Positions 44,447 through 52,569 of a stretch of DNA of 64,000 nucleotides are shown here, piece by piece. Both the position numbers and the translations under genes were made by a program. The notes below the pieces were generated by a model that saw nothing but the letters and a program-made list of their open reading frames with translations, was not told the origin of the DNA and searched no databases. This stretch comes from JAAYYY01 sp964579295 (GTDB lineage: Bacteria > Chloroflexota > Anaerolineae > Promineifilales > Promineifilaceae), in the NCBI GenBank assembly GCA_964579295.1, contig CAZOGK010000003.1:153865-217864 (forward strand). Direction: 5' to 3'. The stretch's first letter is position 1, and each line of letters opens with the position of its first letter.

Positions 44447-45643
44447 ATGGAGCAAGCAATTGACGACCTCATTGAAGCATTGCGGCGGCAGTTGGGTGAG
44501 GACCTGCTAAGCGTCTATCTTTATGGCAGCAGGACCCAGCCTTACTTCCAGCCTGGCTATTCCGATATCAACCTGCTCGTCTGCGTTGCCGACGCTGCAG
44601 ATATCTATGCGTTACGGCCGGCCCTGTTGCCCGTCTGGGCGCAGCACTGTGACGTGCTGCGGCGTCGTCCGGCTGTAGCCTGTACCGGGGCTGTCGCCCG
44701 CCACCTGCGCTTTGCCCCTTTGCTGGGGCGCCATTTTGCCGAGGACGCCCAGCTCCTTTGGGGCGCAGACAGCCTGCCTGAGCCCGAACAGGAGCCGGAT
44801 CCGGCCGCCTGGTGCGCCTACCTGGCGCGCGAATCGCTGCTGGGTTCCATTGCCCTGGCGCCCGAGCTGATCGACCCGTCGTTATTGGCGCCGGCCTACC
44901 GGCGCCTGCACCGGGTGGCGCGCATCCTGGCAAGCGCACCGTTCGACGGCGAGCCGCCGGCGCCCGTTCTCTTTGCCCACATCCAGACGCAGCTGCGCAA
45001 GCTCGCCGGCGCACTCAGCGGCGACGACGAACCGCTGGCGCTCGAAGACGCGACGGCGCCCAATCTCGAAGGGATTTACGGCGAGACAGACCGGATGATC
45101 GTCCTCCTGCCGCCGCTCTCCTTCTCGCTGCTGCGCTCCCTGGACTGGCAGGCGATTGCCGAGCGGCTGGCCGCCCGTTACAACTTGCTGGAAGCGACGA
45201 CGGCGGATCAGCTTCTCCTCATCCAGTACCATGAGACGGCCGCCGATTTTGCGCTGGGGCGCTACCGGCACGTCTGGGGAGAGGCGCCGTTGGACGGCCT
45301 CAAGCTCCCCCTGCGCGCCGTGCTGGAGACGGCCGGTCGCGTTCCCTCGCGCCTACTTGTGGAAGAGATCGGCGGCGACTATCTGACGGCCGCTGACGAC
45401 GAAGCGTTGCACATCCTGGTGCATGACTACCAAAACCGCCTGCTGAACGTTCGCCTGCAGCACGAGCTGCTGCACCGGGCGCACGGGCTGGCTGCAGCCA
45501 GCCCGCCTGAGCCGCTGCCGTCGCGCGATGCCCCGCTAGAGGAGCGCATACGAGCTTTAAGCGAACATTTCGACTGGTGGGCTGCCTATTATGCCGACCA
45601 GCTGGAAAAGGCCGAGACAACCACCTACATCGGCGCTCTATGA
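44447..45643 (+). CDS. Nucleotidyltransferase-fold protein, unknown substrate
   Basis: This 398-residue protein opens with a nucleotidyltransferase-like motif: LLSVYLYGSRTQPYFQPGYSDINLLV (about residues 18-43). The Gly-Ser pair and first Asp fit the family, but the second metal ligand position reads Asn (SDIN), which may weaken catalysis. The remainder is helical and resembles the long C-terminal parts of uncharacterised bacterial NTase proteins. The stop overlaps the glycosidase start (ATGA). Function unknown; I infer a shared task with the glycosidase only from the coupling. Confidence 0.7.
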   Translation: MEQAIDDLIEALRRQLGEDLLSVYLYGSRTQPYFQPGYSDINLLVCVADAADIYALRPALLPVWAQHCDVLRRRPAVACTGAVARHLRFAPLLGRHFAEDAQLLWGADSLPEPEQEPDPAAWCAYLARESLLGSIALAPELIDPSLLAPAYRRLHRVARILASAPFDGEPPAPVLFAHIQTQLRKLAGALSGDDEPLALEDATAPNLEGIYGETDRMIVLLPPLSFSLLRSLDWQAIAERLAARYNLLEATTADQLLLIQYHETAADFALGRYRHVWGEAPLDGLKLPLRAVLETAGRVPSRLLVEEIGGDYLTAADDEALHILVHDYQNRLLNVRLQHELLHRAHGLAAASPPEPLPSRDAPLEERIRALSEHFDWWAAYYADQLEKAETTTYIGAL

Positions 45644-46746
45644 GCCGGGCGCTCGCCCCGGCGCCTATCGAGTGGCGGTCCGGCCTCTATCTTTTTCTGC
45701 TCGTCCTCGTCATTTCCTGGCTGCAGCCGCCGCCGCTGCTGGTCACCCCTGGTCCGCCGCAGCAGGTCGAGACACATCACCCTATCCTCGGCGTCCATAC
45801 CCGGCTCACCGACGAGGTTGAACCCTGGAAGATCCAGCGAAGCCTGCAGCTTGTGCGCGAGATGGGCGCCCCCTGGATCGTGGAGTTTTTTCCCTGGGCC
45901 TACTACCATGCAGCTGATGGCGGCATTGCCTGGCAGCACCCTGACCTCGTCGTCGAGCACGCCGCAGCTCAGGGATTGCAGGTCATTGCCCGCATAGGCC
46001 TGACGCCGGACTGGGCGCGCCCGCCTGACACAGCACTGAACTACCTCGACGCGGAGAGCTACGACGATTTTGCCCGCTTTGCCGCCGCATTTGCCGCCCG
46101 CTATGAGGGCCGGCTGCACGCGATTATCGTCGGCAATGAACCCAATCTGGCCTTTGAATGGGGCTACCGAGAAACGACCGCATCGGATTACGCTGCCCTG
46201 CTGGCAGCGGTCTATCCCGCGGTCAAAGCGGCCAGCCCGAGCGTTCTTGTTCTGGCGGGGGCGCTGGCGCCGACGCTGGAACCGCCCGGCTCACCCTGGG
46301 GCACGAACGACCTCGCCTATCTGGACGCCATGTACCGGGCGGGAGCAGCCACCTCCTTCGACGGGCTGGCTGTACATGCTTATGGCCTCACCTTTCCCCC
46401 GGATGCCGAGCCGGCGCCAGATATTCTCAACTTCCGGCGCGTCGAGCTGCTGCGCGAAATCATGGTTGCCCACGGCGATGGCGCGACCCCCATGTACATT
46501 ACCGAGACCGGCTGGAACGACCACCCGCGCTGGACCCGCGCCGTCAGGCCCGGCCAGCGCATCACCTACACCCTAGATGCGCTCCGCTACGCTGAGGAGA
46601 AGTGGCCTTATGTCGAGATGATCGCTATCTGGGCTTTCCGCTTTCCGGCGCCCACCCGCAGCTACATGGATTATTATACGCTGGTCACGCCGGAGTTCGT
46701 GCGCAAGCCGCTCTACGAGGCGCTACGCGCCTTCGCCGCCGACTGA
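45640..46746 (+). CDS. Membrane-anchored clan GH-A-like glycoside hydrolase
   Basis: This 368-residue protein has an N-terminal membrane segment (about 14-34) and an external TIM-barrel domain. The acid/base glutamate appears in VGNEPNLAFEWGY and the nucleophile in MYITETGWNDHP, as in GH5/GH39/GH53-type barrels. It probably cleaves a beta-linked sugar polymer at the cell surface; substrate is unknown. It starts within the upstream stop codon (ATGA). Its last 24 bases overlap the convergent isochorismatase-family gene. Confidence 0.78.
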   Translation: MSRALAPAPIEWRSGLYLFLLVLVISWLQPPPLLVTPGPPQQVETHHPILGVHTRLTDEVEPWKIQRSLQLVREMGAPWIVEFFPWAYYHAADGGIAWQHPDLVVEHAAAQGLQVIARIGLTPDWARPPDTALNYLDAESYDDFARFAAAFAARYEGRLHAIIVGNEPNLAFEWGYRETTASDYAALLAAVYPAVKAASPSVLVLAGALAPTLEPPGSPWGTNDLAYLDAMYRAGAATSFDGLAVHAYGLTFPPDAEPAPDILNFRRVELLREIMVAHGDGATPMYITETGWNDHPRWTRAVRPGQRITYTLDALRYAEEKWPYVEMIAIWAFRFPAPTRSYMDYYTLVTPEFVRKPLYEALRAFAAD

Positions 46747-47361
46747 GCCGCGCTCCTGCCGTTCCGGCTCGGCCAGCGCCGCCAGATCCAGCTCTGTCGA
46801 AGGCGTCAGGTCGGCCTTCAGCACCCGCTCCATGAGGGAGAGCGCCTCTTCGTGAAAGGCGTCCGTGTTGGCGGCCACACAGTCGCGCGGAACGACAATC
46901 TTAAAGCCCCGCATGTAGGCATCATTGGCCGTAAAGAGCACGCAAATATCGGTGGCAATGCCCGTGATGATCAGCGTCGTCGCCTCCAGGTAGTTGAGGA
47001 GAGTTGGAAGCGTCGTCTCGTAGAAGCCGGAATGGAGCGGCTTGAGCACGAAGTAATCATCCGCTTCCGGGTGCAGCCGGCGCGCAATCGGCTCGCCGCG
47101 CACGCCGCCGTGTAGGAGATGGTCCACAAGGCGCTGGAAATTCGACTGCCACTGGCCGAAGTTATCGTTCACGTAAATGGCCGGGATGCCTGCCGCCCGG
47201 ACCCGCTTCTTGAGCGTGGCGAGGCGCTCGGCCATTTCCAGGGCCTGGGGCAGGATTTTCTCCCCATCCTCCCACTCCAGGTCGTTCAATACGTCGATGA
47301 GCAGCAGGGCTACCGGAGCATTTGCCAGCTTGTCGCCATCCTCTGTCAGCCACCCTTCCAT
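46723..47361 (-). CDS. Isochorismatase-family cysteine hydrolase
   Basis: This 212-residue protein has the family's catalytic Asp-Lys-Cys triad: Asp in LLLIDVLNDLEW, Lys in YFVLKPLHSGFYET and Cys in IATDICVLFTANDAYMRGF. Such enzymes hydrolyse isochorismate, nicotinamide or N-carbamoyl compounds; substrate is open. ATG 47361 is chosen because AAGGAGGTG lies 4 bases upstream. The 3' end overlaps the convergent glycosidase gene by 24 bases. Confidence 0.87.
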   Translation of the reverse strand: MEGWLTEDGDKLANAPVALLLIDVLNDLEWEDGEKILPQALEMAERLATLKKRVRAAGIPAIYVNDNFGQWQSNFQRLVDHLLHGGVRGEPIARRLHPEADDYFVLKPLHSGFYETTLPTLLNYLEATTLIITGIATDICVLFTANDAYMRGFKIVVPRDCVAANTDAFHEEALSLMERVLKADLTPSTELDLAALAEPERQERGSVGGEGA

Positions 47362-47429
47362 CGCACCTCCTTTGTGTGCCGTCTGCAGTCTAACCGCAGC
47401 CGGCCGGTCGCGCCAGAGCCGCGTGCTGT

Positions 47430-47435
47430 TATACT
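47430..47435 (+). promoter_or_regulatory. Extended -10 promoter of the solute-binding protein gene
   Basis: TGTTATACT (47427-47435) is an extended -10 element ending 11 bases before ATG 47447. The leader would be about 5 bases without a ribosome-binding site. The downstream bases (CCGCG) match those seen after the accC and lepA -10 boxes. Confidence 0.55.
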
Positions 47436-47446
47436 CCGCGACTGTG

Positions 47447-48241
47447 ATGGTCAAGCAATTCTGCCGTATCCTGCGCCTCCTGTCCGCGCTGCTGCTGATG
47501 CTTACGGTCGCCGCCTGTCAGAGCCGGCAGGACGCGGCCTGGCAGCGGATTCAGGAGACAGGCATCCTCGCCATTGGGCTTGATCCTACCTATCCTCCTT
47601 TCGCCACGATCGAGGGCGATATGGTCAGCGGCATAGACCCTGACCTCGGCCGCGCGCTTGCCGCCGACCTCGGTCTGCAAGCCTCCTTCGTCGCCTTCAG
47701 CTACGACAGTCTCTACGATGCACTGGCTACGGAGCAGGTCGATCTGCTGATTTCGGCGCTCGTCGTCCGGCCCGAGCTAACCCGCGACTTCGCCTACAGC
47801 GCGCCCTACTTCGACGCGGGCCAGCGGCTGGTCGTTCCCGCCGGCCGCGACGACCTAGCCGGCATGGCGGATTTGGCCGGGCGCACCGTCGCCGTAGAAT
47901 TGGGCGCCGAAGGGCACGTCGTGGCGACCCAGTGGCAGCGCCGTGTTATCGATTTGCATATCCTGCCGCTGGAAACGACCAGCTTAGCCCTGGAGGCGGT
48001 GCAGAACGGCGCGGCCGAGGGGGCAGTTGTCGACGCCATCAGCGCCCGCCTCTTCACGGCGGCCGCACCCGGTCTTGTGTTGAGCGATGAACCACTGAGC
48101 GAGGAACCTTTCGCCATCGTCTTCCGTATAGAGGATGAATCGCTGCAGGAAGCAGTGGCCGCGAGCCTGCAGCAGCTGCGCCAGCGCGGCGAGCTGGAGG
48201 CGATAATCGAGCGCTGGCTCTCTGCGGCGCCCGGCGGCTGA
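47447..48241 (+). CDS. Solute-binding lipoprotein, amino-acid ABC type (family 3)
   Basis: This 264-residue protein has a signal peptide with lipobox LTVAAC (cysteine near residue 25). Next is the family 3 domain with ILAIGLDPTYPPFATIEGDMVSGIDPDLGRALA, and FAYSAPYFDAGQRLVV and LAGRTVAVELGAEGHVV in the second lobe. It should bind a polar amino acid outside the membrane. No permease or ATPase gene is adjacent, and no histidine kinase. ATG 47447 is chosen by the promoter and signal peptide; the frame extends upstream over the isochorismatase gene. Confidence 0.9.
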   Translation: MVKQFCRILRLLSALLLMLTVAACQSRQDAAWQRIQETGILAIGLDPTYPPFATIEGDMVSGIDPDLGRALAADLGLQASFVAFSYDSLYDALATEQVDLLISALVVRPELTRDFAYSAPYFDAGQRLVVPAGRDDLAGMADLAGRTVAVELGAEGHVVATQWQRRVIDLHILPLETTSLALEAVQNGAAEGAVVDAISARLFTAAAPGLVLSDEPLSEEPFAIVFRIEDESLQEAVAASLQQLRQRGELEAIIERWLSAAPGG

Positions 48242-48265
48242 TTTCTTTTTTCGCTTGCCTTCCAC

Positions 48266-48271
48266 TATAAT
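48266..48271 (+). promoter_or_regulatory. -10 box of the DUF2207-SPFH gene set
   Basis: TATAAT (48266-48271) lies 14 bases before the ATG at 48286. No -35 of quality is seen at 16-18 bases. The next promoter-like site on this strand is beyond the set's terminator, so the four genes are probably one transcript. Confidence 0.55.
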
Positions 48272-48285
48272 GAGGCAGCTTACTT

Positions 48286-50214
48286 ATGAACCTGATCTAT
48301 ACACGACAACGAGAGCCACTCCGTATGAATCGTCGCCGGTCGCCATTCCTAGCCGTCCTTTCCCTGATTCTTCTCTCCGCCATTCTCATAGTCCCATTCC
48401 TGGCCCTGGCGCCGGACGCTCACGCCCAGGCAAAGAGCTTTTACTGGGAGCGTTTTGACGTCGACGTCGAGGTGCAGCCCAACGGCGACCTGATTGTCAC
48501 GGAGAACCAGACCCTGAATTTTAGCGGCGGCGCGTTCACCGCCGGCTTCCGCACGGTGCCGACTGGGCGCGCCGGCAACAATGACGGCCTCGACAGCTTT
48601 GAGGTAACGGAAGGCGACGTGCGTTACGCCCAGGACCGTTCCGAGCGGCCGAACACCTTCTATACCCGGAACGTGGGCGACATGACCGAGATCAACTGGT
48701 TCTTCGATCCGGCCCTGGGCAGCCGGCGCTATACCATCCGCTACCGCGTGCGCAACGCCGTGCGCACCGAGCCGTCGGGCGACCAGGTCTTCTGGAACGC
48801 CATGCCCGCCGACCTCGGCTCGCACGTCAGTGCTGGCCGCATCACGATTACGCTGCCCGAGGGCATACAGGCGGCGGCGACGACGGCCCTACTCAATGGC
48901 CGTGAGAGCGGCAGCCTCGTCACCCAGACAAGCCCCGATGGGCGGCGAGTTACCTTTGACCTGACTCAGGGTCGTCCCTCAGGCTCGGCCGTCGAAGTGG
49001 GCGTGCGCTTCCCCAGCGGGCAGCTGGCCCTGGAGACCCCAAGCTGGCAGCGCGCCGAGCAGGTTGCCGACGTAGCCGGCCTGATCATCCTTATCCTTGG
49101 CCTGGTGATTGCCGTTGGCGGCCCGCTAGCCGCTGTCCTGCTCTGGTATCTGCGCGGGCGCGACCCTGATCCGGGAGTCGTTCCCGAATACCTGGCCGAG
49201 CCGCCCTCAGATTTGCCGCCAGCCGTGGCGGGCACGCTGATCGACGAGACAGCCCACATTCACGACATTATGTCAACGCTCATCGACCTGGCGCGCCGCG
49301 GCTATCTGACGATGGAGCAGACCGGCAACGGCCGTAACGACTTCACTTTTCACCGCACCGACAAATCGGAGGATGGGCTGCGGAAATATGAAGAGATGAT
49401 GCTGGACAGGCTGTTCAAGGGTAAGAGAAAGCGCTCCCTCAGTAATCTCCAGTATAAGTTCGCCGACCATCTGCCGGCCATCCGCTCCGAGGTCTACAAG
49501 GAGTTGGTCAACGAAGGCTTTGCGGCCACGTCGCCGGAGGGCGTGCGCCAGCGTTACGGCTGCCTGGCGCTGGTCGTCGCCGGGCTGGCTGGACTCTCCT
49601 TCTTTGCCCTGGCGAGCCTCGTCTCCGACGAGGTCAGCACCCTGATCTGCCCGTCACTGGGCTTCCTCCTCACGGCCGCCGTGCTTTTCGGCTTCAGCCG
49701 CCACATGCCGGCCAAGACCGAAGCCGGTGCGGTGGCCGCGGCACAGTGGCTGGCATTCAAGCGCTATCTGCAGGACATCGAAAAGTACACCGAGCTGGAG
49801 GCGGCGCGGGATATCTTCGACAACTACCTGCCTTACGCGGTCGCCTTTGGCCTGGACCGCAGCTGGATTCGTAAGTTCAGCAGCGTGCCCGGGGTGCCTA
49901 TTCCGCCATGGTACCTGCCCTACCCGCACTATGGCGGCGGCCTCGGCAGGGGACCCGTCTTCACATCGGGCGGCAGCGGCGGCAGCGGCCGGTCGGGCGG
50001 CGGCATGCCTTCCCTGGAGGGCATGTCCGGCGGGCTGAGCGGCGGCCTGGAGGCAATGTCTGGCGGCCTGACGCGCATGCTGACCAGCACCCAGTCAGTG
50101 CTGCAGAGCACGCCGCCGTCGAGCAGTAGCAGCGGCGGCAGTAGTTTTGGCGGCGGCTTTAGCGGTGGTTTTAGCGGCGGCAGCAGCGGCGGCGGCGGCG
50201 GCGGCTTCCGCTAG
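48286..50214 (+). CDS. DUF2207 membrane protein with Gly/Ser-rich tail
   Basis: This 642-residue protein has a signal peptide or membrane anchor (about 20-45) and a large beta-rich external domain opening FDVDVEVQPNGDLIVTENQTL (DUF2207, about 50-245). A membrane helix follows (about 265-290). A cytoplasmic region with a winged-helix-like stretch (about 310-400) precedes two more membrane helices (about 425-470). The last 100 residues are Gly/Ser repeats (SSSSGGSSFGGGFSGGFSGG). DUF2207 proteins are of unknown function and occur with envelope stress genes. ATG 48325 is a possible alternative start. It leads a four-gene set. Confidence 0.82.
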   Translation: MNLIYTRQREPLRMNRRRSPFLAVLSLILLSAILIVPFLALAPDAHAQAKSFYWERFDVDVEVQPNGDLIVTENQTLNFSGGAFTAGFRTVPTGRAGNNDGLDSFEVTEGDVRYAQDRSERPNTFYTRNVGDMTEINWFFDPALGSRRYTIRYRVRNAVRTEPSGDQVFWNAMPADLGSHVSAGRITITLPEGIQAAATTALLNGRESGSLVTQTSPDGRRVTFDLTQGRPSGSAVEVGVRFPSGQLALETPSWQRAEQVADVAGLIILILGLVIAVGGPLAAVLLWYLRGRDPDPGVVPEYLAEPPSDLPPAVAGTLIDETAHIHDIMSTLIDLARRGYLTMEQTGNGRNDFTFHRTDKSEDGLRKYEEMMLDRLFKGKRKRSLSNLQYKFADHLPAIRSEVYKELVNEGFAATSPEGVRQRYGCLALVVAGLAGLSFFALASLVSDEVSTLICPSLGFLLTAAVLFGFSRHMPAKTEAGAVAAAQWLAFKRYLQDIEKYTELEAARDIFDNYLPYAVAFGLDRSWIRKFSSVPGVPIPPWYLPYPHYGGGLGRGPVFTSGGSGGSGRSGGGMPSLEGMSGGLSGGLEAMSGGLTRMLTSTQSVLQSTPPSSSSSGGSSFGGGFSGGFSGGSSGGGGGGFR

Positions 50215-50246
50215 CGACGTCTACCGAGGAGGAATACGACGGAAAC

Positions 50247-50762
50247 ATGATGGGACGCACTCTGGGCTACATACTCATCGGCGGCGGTATTCTGGCCGCG
50301 CTGATCATTGGCGGCGTGATGTTCGCGCCGATGCTGGAAGGCACACGGTCAGCCGGCGCAGCCATGCTCGGCTTCGCCCTGTTCAGCGTCGTCTGGATCG
50401 TGCCCCTGGCGGCCGGTATTTTCATGCTGTGGAAGGGCGGCCAGGAAGCCGAGGCGGCCGGCCGGGCCAGCCAGCAGCGCAAGCTGCTCAACATCATCAA
50501 GACCCAGGGCCAGGTGCCCGTGAGCGACCTGGCTATCGAGATGAATGCAACCCGCGACGACGTTCATAATCTGCTCTACGACCTGGTTGGCCGGGGGCTC
50601 TTCTCCGGCTATGTGAATTGGGATGAAGGTATGCTATACTCCGAACAGGCCAGCAACCTTCGCGAACGATCAACCTGCGCCGTTTGTGGTGGGCAGCTGG
50701 AGCTGGCCGGCAAAGGCGTCATTCGCTGCCCCTATTGTGGCACCGAGTATTTCCTCGACTAG
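50247..50762 (+). CDS. Two-helix membrane protein with winged helix and zinc ribbon
   Basis: This 171-residue protein has two membrane helices (about 8-30 and 41-62) and a winged-helix-like segment (about 78-130; RKLLNIIKTQGQVPVSDLAIEMNATRDDVHNLLYDLV). A C-terminal zinc ribbon follows (CAVCGGQ...CPYCGTEYF). This order (membrane, helix-turn-helix, ribbon) resembles YdjG-type partners of SPFH proteins, an analogy and not a proven match. GGAA and GAGGAGG lie 3 and about 14 bases before the start. Second gene of the set. Confidence 0.72.
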   Translation: MMGRTLGYILIGGGILAALIIGGVMFAPMLEGTRSAGAAMLGFALFSVVWIVPLAAGIFMLWKGGQEAEAAGRASQQRKLLNIIKTQGQVPVSDLAIEMNATRDDVHNLLYDLVGRGLFSGYVNWDEGMLYSEQASNLRERSTCAVCGGQLELAGKGVIRCPYCGTEYFLD

Positions 50763-50804
50763 CCGACTCCCGACCCACCGACGATCTACGCAAAGGAGAA
50801 ACCG

Positions 50805-51422
50805 ATGACAGATCCTTACGACGACCCGCTAAAGAACGACGAGCCATCGCTGAGCGAACCATTCCGCGATCCGTTTCGCAAAGAAGATGGGCCGGTCCCT
50901 GACCTGTACGAGAAGATCGGCGACGAATCTACCGGCCTCGGCCGGCTGCTGGCAAAGCTGCCCGGTTTTGGCGGCTACATGGAGCGCAGCCGGCGCCGGC
51001 AGGCCGATAAGCTGCTGCGGGACACCATCTCACGCCGTCTGGAAGAGACTCGCCTGCGCCTGGCTAACGTCCATCAGGATCTGAGCCGGGACATCATCAA
51101 GGCCATCGACCATGCCGAGCCGCTGGGCCGCGCCGACAGCCGGCTAATGGGGCTCATTGGCAAGATCAAGGACGCGCCGCAGGGTTATAGCGGTTTCTTT
51201 GACGCCGTAAAGGTAGACGAGGAAGACCTGGCCCGCGTCTATCGATTCGACGCCGAGATGCTTACGTACGCCGAAGCGATTGAAGCCGAAGTTGATGCAT
51301 TACAGCAGGCAGTCAGCGAGGACGGCGCGATCAAGGAGCGCATCCGCGATCTCGACGCCTCCATCCAGGATGCGAATCAGGCCTTCAGCAAGCGCAATGA
51401 AGTCCTGAGCGGCGTCGCCTGA
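50805..51422 (+). CDS. Helical protein, unknown function
   Basis: This 205-residue protein begins with a disordered acidic/Pro-rich stretch (about 1-40) and then is almost all helix, with heptad-like runs (about 60-105 and 150-200). It has no membrane segment or cysteine. In size and helicity it recalls PspA, but I see no PspA sequence motif. AAAGGAG is 6 bases before the ATG. Third gene of the set, 34 bases before the SPFH gene, so a partner role at the membrane is plausible. Confidence 0.68.
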   Translation: MTDPYDDPLKNDEPSLSEPFRDPFRKEDGPVPDLYEKIGDESTGLGRLLAKLPGFGGYMERSRRRQADKLLRDTISRRLEETRLRLANVHQDLSRDIIKAIDHAEPLGRADSRLMGLIGKIKDAPQGYSGFFDAVKVDEEDLARVYRFDAEMLTYAEAIEAEVDALQQAVSEDGAIKERIRDLDASIQDANQAFSKRNEVLSGVA

Positions 51423-51456
51423 TTATCATTGTCCAGCCAGCGTTAGGAGGACTATT

Positions 51457-52512
51457 ATGGCCCAGCTCTTAGACCGTGTTGCAGCCGAACCGTGGCTGCG
51501 CGACGAAATCGTCCAGAAAGTGCCGCGCGGCGGCCCGGGCGACATCCGCCTCGGCTCCCCCCTGATTGTCCAGCCCGGTGAAGCCGCCGTCTTTGTGCGC
51601 CAGGGCGAGCCGATGGCCAGCTTCAACCCCGGCACCCATGTGCTCAGCACCAACAATATCCCCATTCTAGGCGACCTCATCGAGCGAGGCATCTTCGGCG
51701 GCAAGAACGTCTTTACCGCCGATGTCTTCTTTGTCAAGACGACCGACATGACCCTGAAATGGGGCACGGCGCAGCCAATCATCGTCGAGCACATGAACCG
51801 GCCGCCGGGCGCCAGCGCCATTGTGGGCAATGGCACCTATGTCGCCAAAGTCAAAGACCCGTGGCGCTTCCTCAACGCCATGGATGCCTTCCGTGACAGC
51901 GTGCGCCAGCCGCAGATCAAGGATCGCCTTGATCCCCTGCTCGGCGTCATGTTACAGGACAAGCTGAGCGAGCTGGCTATTGCCAGGAATCTCGGCCCGG
52001 CGCAGCTCCAGTCCTTCTCCAAGGATCTGAACGACCTGCTCATCGGCCTCATGCAGAGTGAGTTTGACAGCATCGGCATGGTGCTGGTCGATTTCAACAT
52101 CCGCCTGGGGCTCCATCCCAAGTCGCTGGACGTCGTCACCAACATGGGCTACGGCACCAGCTACACGCAGCGGCAGATGGCCGACGCCACTGTCGCGGCT
52201 GCCCAGAACCCGGGCGGCAGCAGCCTCGGCGAAGTGGGCTTTGGCATGATGGGTATGTCGGCCATGCAGCAGATGCAGCAGCAACAGCAGCAAGAGCAGG
52301 CCCAGCAGGGCGGCCAGCAGAGCCCGGCCCAGGGTGAGCCAGCCGCGCCGGCCATGCCCGACGTGATGACGCCGGAGCAGGCAGCCGCCATCCTGCAGGT
52401 CACGCGCGAGGATGTGGAAGCGGCGATTGAAGCCGGCGAACTGAAGGCGCGCAAGATCGGCAACGCCTATCGCATCAGCCGCGCCAACCTGGAAGAGTTC
52501 CTGAACGGCTAA
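51457..52512 (+). CDS. SPFH-domain (YdjI/virion-core type) protein ending in excisionase-like HTH
   Basis: This 351-residue protein has an SPFH-like domain (about 20-250; PGDIRLGSPLIVQPGEAAVFVRQG opening, FNPGTHVLSTNNIP). A Gln-rich linker follows (QQMQQQQQQEQAQQGGQQ, about 268-290). Last is a MerR/excisionase-type helix-turn-helix (about 305-351; MTPEQAAAILQVTREDVEAAIEAGELKARKIGNAYRI). SPFH proteins build membrane scaffolds; the YdjI group joins envelope stress sets. A DNA-binding-like end in place of the usual zinc ribbon or SHOCT tail is unusual. AGGAGG precedes the ATG. A strong terminator closes the set. Confidence 0.82.
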   Translation: MAQLLDRVAAEPWLRDEIVQKVPRGGPGDIRLGSPLIVQPGEAAVFVRQGEPMASFNPGTHVLSTNNIPILGDLIERGIFGGKNVFTADVFFVKTTDMTLKWGTAQPIIVEHMNRPPGASAIVGNGTYVAKVKDPWRFLNAMDAFRDSVRQPQIKDRLDPLLGVMLQDKLSELAIARNLGPAQLQSFSKDLNDLLIGLMQSEFDSIGMVLVDFNIRLGLHPKSLDVVTNMGYGTSYTQRQMADATVAAAQNPGGSSLGEVGFGMMGMSAMQQMQQQQQQEQAQQGGQQSPAQGEPAAPAMPDVMTPEQAAAILQVTREDVEAAIEAGELKARKIGNAYRISRANLEEFLNG

Positions 52513-52536
52513 CTTCGTCAGCTCCCGTTGTCAGCA

Positions 52537-52569
52537 GAGCGGATGTCAGCGCGGCATCCGCTCTTTTTT
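52537..52569 (+). terminator. Rho-independent terminator of the SPFH gene set
   Basis: GAGCGGATG (52537-52545) pairs with CATCCGCTC (52555-52563), extended by one A-T pair, and is followed by TTTTTT (52564-52569). It starts 25 bases after the SPFH stop and touches the end of the convergent methyltransferase gene (stop 52568-52570). Confidence 0.93.

Noticed and set aside
50800..51422. Third gene of the SPFH set as pspA
   Set aside because: Size and helicity fit, but I see none of the PspA/IM30 N-terminal amphipathic helix or conserved core, so no name is given.
51457..52512. SPFH protein as a phage virion protein or prophage remnant
   Set aside because: The name 'virion core protein' attaches to the YdjI group, but there are no phage genes around it, and the operon neighbours are bacterial membrane proteins.
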